Position numbers and translations under genes: made by a program
DNA from: Candidatus Eiseniibacteriota bacterium
Lineage (GTDB): Bacteria > Eisenbacteria > RBG-16-71-46 > CAIMUX01 > WJJG01
Assembly: GCA_023129715.1 (NCBI GenBank)
Contig: JAGMBO010000057.1
Location: 1-64,000 of the forward strand
Direction: 5' to 3'
Length of the DNA: 64,000 bases
The notes under the pieces: model-generated
What the model saw: the letters and a program-made list of their open reading frames with translations, nothing else
Database searches by the model: none
What the model was told of the DNA's origin: nothing
Shown: in pieces, positions 39,101 through 51,100 of the stretch
Numbering within the stretch: position 1 is the first letter of the stretch
Layout of the letters: every line of letters begins with the position of its first letter

Positions 39101-42100
39101 GACCACCGAGCTCGACGAGCACACCACACCCTTCATCTGCGAGCTCGACGAGGTCGCCCCGACGGTCGCCAAGATCACCGAGTTCTACACCGCCGCCGCG
39201 TTCCTGACCGCGGCCGACCCGGCCGACAACGTGATCCTCCCGACCAATCCGGTCTATCACATGGGCCGCTACCTCGACGTGCTGATGGAGACCCACAGCG
39301 ACAACGACGTGCTCTTCTCGGTCGCCCAGATCAAGGAGAGCTCGAAGGCGACGTGGGAGCATCTCACGCTCGATCCGGCCGGCTGGAACGCCGATGCCGA
39401 CACCCCGGGTGTCGCCGGCTTCGACGACGACCGCGATGTCGCCTTGATGGGCTACGACACCGACGGCATCGACAACGACGACGACGGCGAGATCGACGAG
39501 CCCGGCGAGGGGATCGACTTCCAGGATCCGGAGGTCGTCGACGCCAGCCAGGACTCGACCGCCGACGCGAATGCGGTCAATCCCGACTTGATCTACCGGA
39601 CGACCGACCGGATCGACAATGACAACGACGCCTTCTACGTCTTCGAGCCCTATTGGGACGTGGGCGGGGGTGCGGTCTATCACCGCATCATCTGGTTCAA
39701 CATCGACGAGACGCGCAGCAACGACATCGACGACGACTTCGACGGCGTTCCCGACGACAACGGCGGCGGCGCCCTGGGCACGCCCGAGGACGAGACCTAC
39801 AGCGCGATCTCGGACGACAACGAGGACGGAATCGTCGATGCCGAGGCGATCGAGCTGATCGCCGACGGCGGGACCACGCAGCGCTTCTTCTGTGTCGCCG
39901 ACAGCGCCTACAGCGGTCCCTTCTACGTGGCCGCGCCCTATGTCCTCGGGGATGCCCCCGATGGGATGCCGAGTGACGTGATCAACGACATCCGCGGTCT
40001 GACCGACTTCCGCGGCCCGAGCTACGGCATCCTCGATGCAAATGGCGGGGCGATGATCGACCCGCCGGCCTTCCCCTGGGGTGACAGCACCACCGCGGCG
40101 GAGTTCAACTGGTACCTGCTGCACGGGGACGAGAACATCGACTTCTGGCACCTGGCGCAGATCATGTTCGGCACGGTTCCCGACGGCAGCGAGGAGTACG
40201 ACCTGCGCATCGCCGCCTATGACCAGGCGGGCAACGTGCAGTACTCCTACGCCGCTCCGATCACGTTCACCTCGGACGTGACCGACCCCGTCGTCCAGCT
40301 AGAGCAGTGTGCCGATGGCGACACGACGATCTGCGAGGACGCCCACCTCGACCTGACGACGACCGACGATGACGATGCGGTCAAGATCTTCTTCGAGGCG
40401 CGTTTCTCGACCGACGAAGGCACGACCTGGAGCGACTGGGGCGCCGACTGGGCGCATCAGGATGAGTCGCGGCCCTACACGGCGGCCTTCGACTCGCTCT
40501 TCGTGATCAGCAACGACCCGCCCGACGACTACGTGCTGGCGCAGTTCCGGGCCTACGGCGAGGATGAGTTCGGCAACGTCCAGGATCCCGACTCGACCTG
40601 TGTCTTCGAGGCGCGGATTGAGGACTGCCGCCCGCCGGTGACCTGGTTCACGCTGATCCACGAGACGATGAATACGCATCCCGCCGGTGATCACATGAAC
40701 ATCGGCGATACGGCCAATCCGTACTACTACCGCGACGTGATCGGCCCGCTGCAGGTCCCGGTCGGTGAGACGATCGATGTCTGGGCGCTCTTCGCCCCGG
40801 ACACGGGCATGGTGGCGACCTACGATCACGATGTCATCCGGGTGGTCCTCGAGTACCGGCCCGCCGGAGCCGGCGATTGGACGATGCTCGAGACGATCGA
40901 GGGTGATGTGATCGTCGACGAGGTCACCGGCGATACGCTCTCCGTCGACCTGACCCTGCCGGTCGCGGTGACGCTGAACACCGCTGCGCTCGAGACGGGC
41001 TCCTACGACCTGCGGGTCTGGGCCTGCGACATCGAGGGCAACTGCAATACGACGACCTATGATATCGCGATGATCACGGTGGTCGACGAGGGTCTGCGGG
41101 CCTACATCGAGCCCCCCTATCGTGAGAACCCGACCGATCCCTTCGAGCTCTACGCGCTCAACTGGATCCACGACTACGACCTCGAGGAGGTCGAGTTCGA
41201 GTTCTACGAGGACTTGAACGGCAATGGTGAGCCCGACGACGCCAAGACCGAGTGGGTCCACATCGCCACCGACATCGGCAGCGCCACCGACTTGCCCGGT
41301 TCGCGTGGTGACGTGACGCTCTATCGCGGCGCGGACATGATCTTCGATCTCGAGGAGGGCACGCCTGGCTTCCACGCCTTCCGCGGGTACACGGTCACCG
41401 GCGACAGCGCCGAGGCCTATATCGACTACGACGGGGACGGCTACAGCGAGCGCGACCCGATCATCCTCGATGCCGATGAGGACATGTGGTACACGCCGGG
41501 CAACGACATTGTCTTGCTGGGCGACGGTACCGAGATCCTGGGCGAGGGGCTGCTCGAGCTGACCGCCTTCGAGGACACCGAGTTCCGCACGGGCGACTTC
41601 CCGTTCGATGCGACGCAGTGGATCTTCCGCGAGAACCTCTCGCCGAACACTCCGGCGCAGGGCACCGGCATGCTCAACCTGTGGCATGTGCAGTGGGACG
41701 TGACCGGACTCGAGGGTGACTTCCTGGTGCGGGCCAAGGCGACCGACATCCTCTACAACATCGATGAGGATCGCCCCAACAAGCCGATTCCGTGGGAGAC
41801 GCTCTCGATCGATACCGAGCCGCCGGTAGCGACGATTACCGAGCTGACCTATCCCGACGCTTCCGCCGAGCCGGCGATCGACGGGATCTACATCAACGGT
41901 CAGACCGGCTGGTTCGGGATCCTGGCCGAGTGCTCAGATGCGGACGTCGAGCACGTCCAGATCGAGTTCCGGATTCCGGGGCATGCCGAGCTCGGGGACT
42001 GGACGCCGATGGACGTCAACGACGACAACGACTTCTACGCCGACATCGACGGGATCCCCGGCTTCTCCGACGAGGACGAGATCATCCTCGACGACGGAGA

Positions 42101-45100
42101 CTTCGTCTTCGACGAGAGCAAGGGTGATCTGGTGCTGTATAAGGGCGCCAACGGCGAGATCAACACGCCGGCCGGCACGCCACTGCTGCCGCTCTTCAAC
42201 GTCGATATCCCCGGCGCGCTCCTCTACTTGGTCGAAGAGGATGATAACGGCGACGATGACGACAACGATGGGATGACCGATGAGGACATCGACAATCCCG
42301 AGGATCGCATCGCGCCCTACTTCGTCTACATGCACATTGGTGCGCTGCACCTGATCAGCGACACCAACGTCGAGCTGCGGGCGGTGGCGACCGATCAGTC
42401 GGCCAACGCCGACCCGAACCCGGCTGTGCTGCAGCTGGTGCTCGGCGAGACCAACGCACCCGAGACCGACGTCGTCTGGGTGAAGATGGACGACGAACTC
42501 ATCGACGATGTGTTCCCGTCAATCTCCGACGGCGACGGGGTCTATCAGTTCGTGGGCGGTGACGACGAGATCACGGTGATGACCACGGGCGAGGATGCCA
42601 CGGCGATCGAGAACGTCGACCTGATGTGGCGCCGCGCACCCGAGTGCGTCACCCCGATGCTCTACGAGTGGGACAACCCCTGGCAGAGCATGGCGGACGG
42701 TGGCTACACGACGGCCAACACGAGCTACGACTATCCGTTCGACGTCAACCTGGCGCAGTTCCTGGCCGACAACGGCAGCGGCGTCTATGAGTTCTATGTC
42801 GAGGCGACCGACAACAACGGCAACGCCACGCCGCCCTACGAAAACCCGAACCGCTTCCGCTTGCTGGAGGACGAGGCCACGATCGTCACCGATCTGACCG
42901 ACGTCTGGGTCGAGCCGGCCCACGACGGCCTGCCGGGCAGCGAGCTCTGGTTCGAGGCGGAGGTTGTACCGGCCAACGAGGATGCCACGGTGGCGTTCCT
43001 CTACGCCGAACGCGTACTGGATGTGGAGATCGACCCGACGCGGGTCACGCCGCATCCGGAGCATGCGACCTACATGACGATGGATCTGGTGCCGGGGATC
43101 TTCGGAGATCCCGCGGATCATGCGGTCCTCACGATCGATGACGTCGAGTACACCTTCTACGAGGACGCTGATGCCCTGATCCTCAGCGGTGATGCCACCG
43201 GCTGGACCTACGATGCCGGTGACGATGTCGTCGAGTTCCTGGCGATTCCGGGGACCGAGGCCGAGATTCTGGTCAGCTACAACATCACCGGCTACGACTA
43301 TCTCTGGCAGACGCCGGACGCTGAGTCGACCGACGATGAGCCCGATGTGAGCGACGGCTACTACGCCGCCGCGTGGGATCAGCCCCACGGTGGCGTGCCC
43401 GAGCCGGATTCACCGTACACGGTGGCCTACGACATCATCGCGACCCTCTACGTCGGCGCACCCGGCGATGAGGACTGCGGGCTGATGGGCGAAGACGTTT
43501 CCGAGGGGCAGTATGTGATGCTGCTCGACGAGGAGGCGCCGCATATCACGCTCTTCGCCCAGGGGCTCCGCAACGCCGACCTGGACGCCTTCTGGCCCGG
43601 CAACCCCTCGTTCGATTCCTGGGAAGGCACCGACGAGGAGTGGGGCGGCGAGGAAGGCAGAATCGAGTGGAAGCTTTCGGGCATCGAGCACGAGTTCTTC
43701 GTCGCCGAGGGGCGTAAGGGGAAGGGCGAGGCCGATAGCGACATCCTCAACGTCAACCTCGTCTTCGAGGACGAGGCTGGTGTGGTGACCTCGCTGCCGA
43801 TGGAGGAGATCCCCGCGGACGCCGAGTATGTCGAGATGACCTTCACGCTCTATGAGTCCGACTTCCCCGAAGTGCTGTATGGATTCGAGAACGTGGGGCT
43901 GAACTTCAACGGCCTGATCCACGAGATGACCCCGACCGACGGTGTCTGGCAGGTGTCCAACGTGCCGGTGCCGACGGGGACGGTAACGAGCTACACCTTC
44001 ATGATCGACCAGGACGGCAACGACTGGGACGAGGAGGTGCTCGATCCGCGCAACTGGGAGGCCATGATCGACAAGTTCATGGTCAAGGGATCGATTACCC
44101 AGCCCGGCGCGGACAATGGGGTCTCCTCGATCAGCGTGCCCTTCCCGCCCTTCTGGTTCGTCAGTGGCCCGGACTTCGGGACCGTGACGTCGGTGTGGGA
44201 GGTCTATGCCGAGGCATTCGACGACGTGGGCAACCGCGGTGTCACCGAGATGAACGTCAAATTCGTCTATGACCCGGTTGCGCCGAGCGTCGACGAGGTC
44301 ACGGCCAGCAGCACGCGCTTCGGCGCGGGCGACACGGTGATGGTCTACGCGACGATTACCGACCCGCCGGCGGCCGACTTCGACGTGATCACCGTGGCCG
44401 AGGCCCTCTTCCAGTACTGTCCGAACTACACGGCGGTCAAGGCGGGTGAGGGTGATCCGGTCTGGCTCGAGTTCGGTGCCGCGATCGACACGAATCGTAC
44501 CGACGGTTGGTCGATGCAGGGCACGATTCCCGATCCGGAGATGGATGGCTTCGACAACGACGGTGACGGGACCTGGGATGAGGCCGACGAGTCGACCTCG
44601 ATGATGGCCTTCCGGGTGCTGGCCCTCGACGATGGGCACAACTACAGCGACCCGGCCGATGCCAATGGGATCCGCGAGTTCACGCTCGATGAGACCGAGC
44701 CGGCCGCCGTGCTGACCAGCCCCGGCGAGGGTTTGGTCTATCCCTACGGCTCGACCATCACCCTGACTGCGGAGATCACCGAGTACGAGGAGATCGCCAA
44801 GGGGACCGACATCCACCATGTCCTCTTCCAGTTCGACAAGGGCGACGGTTTCGAGAACGTCGACATCACGCCCGAGGATGGCTCGGACGCCGACTTCGAC
44901 GTGACCGAGCCCTACGAGGTGATGTTCAACACGGCCGACTACCTCGGCGAAGAGGATTCCTACATCCGCTTCCGCGCGGTGGCCGCCGACTATGCGGGCA
45001 ATGAGGATCACGACCCGGCTGAAGTCCTGGTGATCGTCAACGACATCACCGGACCAGAGGCCTATCCGATGTGGGCCAAGACGACCGGTGCCACGAGCTG

Positions 45101-48100
45101 GACGCCGCTGACGGATGCGCACGTGGCGCTCCATGGCCCCGAGGCGATGCTCAAGGGTGTGGTCGTCGATCCGGCCGGCTGGGAGCACATCGCAACGGTC
45201 ACGGTTCAGTACACGGCGCCGGCCAAGGAAGACTGGGTGACCATCGCGGTGATTCCCGCGGGCGATCTGACGCACGACGCCGGTGACCTCGACTTCTACG
45301 CCGAGTGGGAGACCGTGTGGGATACCCATCCGCTGCCGGAGGGGCTCTACACGATTCGGGCGATCGCGGCCGATGTCGACGCCAACGCCGATGAGGCGCC
45401 GTTGACTCAGGAGGTTGCGGTCGACCACACGCCCCCGGCGGTGCTCTACGAGCCGATCGCCGGCTACTACGACGGCTTCGCGCCCTGGGCCTGGTACTAC
45501 AACGACGGTGTCGTCGACCAGCAGTCGATGGTGCTGACGCCCGATCCGGCGACCGGAGATCTCGCCTTCATGGTGATCACTCCGGATGCCGACATTGCGG
45601 GCATCACGCTCGAGTGGCACCAGGACGGGACGCACGCGCTCGGCGAGTGGGCGCCGTTCGCGATGGATATGTTCGACTACGAGCCGAACCTGACCTTCGA
45701 CGCGGCCAAGACGACCTACTACGTCTGGTGGCTGCCGCTGGACAACTTCCGTGACCACTGCGAGCTGGTGGGCATCAGCGGGGTCATGGACATCCGCGGG
45801 CTGGCGACCGACTATGCCGGCAATGCCAATATCCTCTATGACGCCAACAACCTGTGGAAGATCTGGACCGTCGACGTCGACGATCCGACCGCCTTCGACT
45901 TCAACCATGATCTGACCAACCCGGATGAGCCGCAGGTTGAGTCGGGTGAGCCGGTCACCTTCGAGTTCGTGCTGGCCGACACCACGACCGACGTCGTCAC
46001 CGTGCGCCTCGAGTATCGCGAGGCGCCGGAGGTCGGAGTTCCTCCCGATTGGGAGGTGATCGATCCGAATCCGGCGACCGAGGAGATCGAGCCGATCGAG
46101 CTCACGGTTGTGGATCTGGACACGCCCTATGCCATGTGGCACGGCACGGCGACGTGGGAGACGCCCTATCCGCTGGTGCAGGATACTGATTACGACGTGC
46201 GGGTCGTCTTCTATGACAGCGCGCACAACTGGGATACGAGTGAGCTCACGATCACCGTCGAGGACAACATCAAGCCGGTGTACACGAAGATCTGGGCGGT
46301 TCCGGCCGAGGTCACCTGGCTCGACGACTGGTACGCCGGCACCAACGACATGATCTACGGGACCGACTGTGAGAGCGAGATCGAGAAGCAGGGCACCGGT
46401 GGCCACGATGCGTTGTTCATCGACATGGATGACGACGGCGACTACACGCCGGGTGACGTGGCGATCGATTACGGTGCCTTCTACTACGGGGCCAGCTACG
46501 CGCTCAACGGCCAGCCGTTTGTCGATGGCTGGGGCACGATCGGCGATCCGGGCTTCACCTGGCCGCGCTACATCGATGAAATCGTCCTCGGGGGCGAGCT
46601 CGGTGAGCAGGTCATGGTTTCGCACACGGTGACCCTGGTCGCGCGCACGCAGATCGACGACATCGGCCTGGAGCGGGTCGAGTTCTACGCGATCACTCCG
46701 GCCGGAGATACGCTCCTCGTCGACACCGACGAGTGCGTCCCGGCCTATGGAATGGGCAACTACCTGTGGCACGTGATCTGGGACACCAAGGATCTGGATG
46801 ACTATGGCGAGCCGCTCTATCCCGACGGGGTCTACACGATCGTGCCGATCGCCTATGACCTCGAGGGGAACGTCGAGGAGTGGGGCGCCAAGGATATGTC
46901 CGGCCATGCCGTGGTGACGGTGGACAACACCGCCCCGCAGGCGACGCCGGACGCGGATCCCTACACCGAAGGCGTGCAGCCGAGCATCACGGTCGAGCGC
47001 AACTCGTTCATGACGCTGTTCGCCACGACCGACGTGGACGGCATCGCCGACGACGAGGTCACCTTCTACTACAAGCGGGCGACCGATCTGAACCGCCCCG
47101 ACGCGTGGACGATGGTCCAGAACGCCTGGGGCGTCGATGCCAGTGACGTCAATCCAGACAAGACGCGGCCGTACGTCTTCGACTGGGACTTCGACATGAT
47201 GGACGTCCCGTTCCCGCTGGTCGATCCGGTCGTGGGTGTCGACTACCACGTCGCCTGCGACGCGGCTGATCTGCTCGTGAACACCGAAGACAAGACCGAT
47301 GCCTTCGAGGATGACCGCTACATCACCTTCACGGTCGTCGACACGAAGGCGCCGGTGGCGACGATCACCGGAGTGCGTCGTGCCACGGGCGACAACAGGT
47401 TGATCCAGATGCCCCATCTGGACAGCCCCGTCCACGCGCGCGACTTCTGGTACCTGATGGCCGAGATTCTGGAAGGCGACAACGACGTCGAGCGGGTGGA
47501 GTTCATGTGGGCCCTGCCGGGCGAGGCGCCGCAGCTAATCGATGCGGACGTCACCCGGGATCCCGAGAATCTCCACACGTGGCGGATCTACGACTGGGAT
47601 CTGCGGGCGTTGGCCGGACAGACGATCGAGGTCTTCGCGGTGGCGACCGACGACGTCGGCCACACGGACTTCGATAGCGAGACCGGACGGCCGATTCAGG
47701 GACCGATCTTCACGGTCTTCGTCGACTTCGACGCGCCGACGATTACGATGGTCACGCCGTGGGACGACATGAAGGAGTGTCGGTCCAATTGGGAGACCGA
47801 CGACGACATCTATGAGCTGATCTTCACCTCCACGGCAACCGACATCGACGAAGAGTCGGTTGTCTGGGAGTGGAAATTCTCGGGTGACCCGGATCTCGAG
47901 GAGAACTGGACAGTCTGCTACGACTCCGGCAATGCCGTCTTCGACGCCAGCACCGGAACGTTCGCGGATGTCTGGGACATCGACGACGACTGTCTCGAGA
48001 GCAACTTCTACGATGTCCGGCTGACCCTGTATGACGATGCCGGGAACATGTACCAGGCGATCGTGGCCGTGCGGATCGTGATCGATGTCGATGACCCCTG

Positions 48101-51100
48101 GGGCGAGGTCACCCGCGTGGTGGTCAACGAGGTCGACTACTTCCCGACGCAGGTCATCGAGATCACCCTGGGTGATGTGATCACCCTCTGGGCGACCGCC
48201 GATGACATCGAGGAGGGATTGCCCGGTTTCGGCACGGGTGTGGAGGAGATCCTCTTCCAGGCCCAGTACGCCACCGGCAAGAGTACTTCCGGCGAGTGGC
48301 GGGATGTGGGCCTGTGGCAGGCACCGGACGACACCATCTACGAGCACGTCGTCACCAGCGTCGACTGGAACACGAGCGGGCTCTCCGAGGGGTACTACCA
48401 CGCGCGCATCGTCATCCACGACGAGGAGTGCAACGAGTACACTAGTGCCGCGGTCGATCTGCAGATCCTCGATCGGCAGCCGCCGCGGGCGCGGATCGCC
48501 GGCTGGGATCCCTGCGAGCTGCCTCACGGGGACGATCCCCCGGTCTACTGCGACGTCTATGCGATCGCCTACTGTGACGATGCGATGGATGAGGTGCAGT
48601 TCCAGTACAGTGAGGATGCCGGCGAGACCTGGGTGCCCTTCGGGCTTTCCGATGACGACGCGAACAACATGCCGACGGAGCTCTGCGACATCTGGAGCTC
48701 CCGGCTCGAGCTGGGCAGCTTCGAGGTCGGCGACGAGTTGCTGCTGCGAGCGATCGCCAGGGACTGCGACATGAATCAGGATCCGAACCCGCCGGTGGCG
48801 GCGGTGAAGGTCTATGAGCACCCGGACGGCTCGCTCGACCTGGTCCCGATCGAGAACGAGGCCTGTGACGAGATCTCCGAGCCGACCCTGAGCGTGGTCG
48901 GCGGTGAGTGTCCGACGCAGATGATCGTGACCGTTCAGACCAACGACGCGAGTGTGAAGCCGCATGTGCTCTACGTCCACCCGGACACCTGGGACTGGAA
49001 CTACGACCCGATCGGCTACTGCAGCAATGCTAGCTGCATCTACATGGAGAGGATGATCGACGATCCGACGATCTGGCGAGGTGTGCTCGATCTGCCGGTG
49101 GAGGACTGCGGCAAGATCACCGTCTTCGCCAATGCTCTCGGTGAGTGCGAGCAGATCGACATCCACAGCACCTATGTCTGGTCGCGCTACATCACCAACG
49201 CCTTGGGGACGAACGGCGTCCACTGGGTGCCGGGGTACGTGGCGGCCGACACATCGTTCTACTATCTGAATGCGTCGGCCTACGTCCCGAGCGGCAGTGG
49301 TGTCGAGGCGTGCCTCTTGCTGGCGCCGGGCACCGACGCGCCCACGTTGAGCGCTGACCAGGCGCGGTTCATGACGATGCTGGAACGCACGAACTACTAC
49401 ATGAACCCGATCGCCGGCGATAACGACATCGACTTCAACGACGGCTACTACCTGAGCGCGACCATCGACTATGACGACGCGGCGCTGATCGAGGCCGCGG
49501 GTAGTGAAGAGCGCGCTGCGGCGATCGAGCCCTACCTGACCGTGCGTCTCTACGACACGGCGCATGAGGACTTCGGCCACTGGGAGGGCACCGACATCAC
49601 GCACATCACCGTCGATGCCCAGGCCAACCGGGTCAGCTTCATGACCAACGAGCTGGAGTGCGCGGATGCCTTCTATGCACTCTTCGCACCGACCTGGGAT
49701 GCTCCGGTGGCGGTGCTGAGTTTCACGCCGGATAGCCCCTATCCGGGCCGGTGGAACTACACCGATCGGGACCCGATCATCATCGCCGACCTCAACACGA
49801 CCGGTATCGAGGAGATCGACTCCACGACGGTGGAGATCTGGATCGGCAAGGATGGTGAGCAGCAGCAGCTGGTCGCCGCCTGGATGCCGGACGGTGGCGA
49901 TCCCGACAATGATCCTGACCACTGGGCACGGGGCGACGGCGAGTTGGTGATCCGCCAGAAGAACCTCGACGGCACGATGTTCGAGGTGACCTACTACCAC
50001 ACGACGCAGCAGCCCTGGTGGCTGGAGCACGGGTGGCACACGCTGAACATCATGTACAAGACGGATGACGGAGTGGACGAGTGGGTCGAGCTGCCGGCGG
50101 GTGCGCCGGGCGCGCGGTTCTTCGTCGACGCCGATCCGCCGATCGTCGAGTTCCATGGCGGCTGGACGGATAATCCGGTTCTGCACAACGTTTCGGGCTA
50201 CCTGAATCCGGCGCAGATGGAGAACATGCTGACCGTTTACTTCTACGATGACGACGCCGGCCTGCTGGTGCGCCCGACCGACATCGAGTGCGACGACTGC
50301 GAGGAGTGCGATTGCAACCTGCGCGGCATCAAGTACGACCTCTGGTTGGTCCACGACGAGGACGACCAGGTCGAGATCGATGAGATCGAAGAGCGGCTGC
50401 TGCTGCACAGCGGCACCGCCGACGAGCTCATCCCCTACATGATCCCGCCGTATCACACGCCGAGCGAGGTCGACACGCTCGAGGGCAACTACTACACGCC
50501 CGATGACACGCTGATCGCCGGCCTGCCGATCATGGCGGGTGGGGTGACCCACGACATCGGCGACGGGGATGTCATCGAGGTGGTCATCTACAGCAAGAAG
50601 CGGATCGAGCAGTATGGGGACTACACGGAGGGCTGCGAGGGCGGCTTGATCATCGTACCTAACACGGACGGCGTTCAGGACACCCTCGGTACCTTCTGGC
50701 TCGACTGCTACGTGGACCACAACTCGCGCATGCACATCTACGAGCAGGGTGTGCTCGACTGGGCGGGCAACGCGGGCTCCGAGTACGTGGAGCAGCGCTT
50801 CATCGTCGACATGACGGCGCCCACCGTCGAGCTGATCTCGCCGGCCGGGGGCTTCACCGAGCCGAGTGAGAGCTTCTGCTTCGAGGCCCAGCTCGTCGAC
50901 GCCGGCTCGGGCGGCGCGACCGCCGAGGTGGTGATGATGGGTCCTGATGGTGCGGAGATCGAGATCACCGATTTCGAGATTGCCGGTGACATCATCAGTG
51001 GTTGTGTTGAGGGTGGTCTCGACATGGGCCGCTACTCCCTCGTGGTGACGGCTGCGGACATGACCGGCAACACCGCCGTCGTGTCGGTGCCGATCATCGT

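Noticed and set aside
36357-40151. 1,264-codon open frame on the minus strand inside the giant gene (similar long antisense frames at 40299-41687, 43410-47435 and 47535-51509)
   Set aside because: They arise because the Asp/Val/Glu-rich GC-biased sense codons read as open codons on the other strand. They have no RBS, signal or recognisable domain, while the sense frame has a signal peptide and Ig-type repeats.
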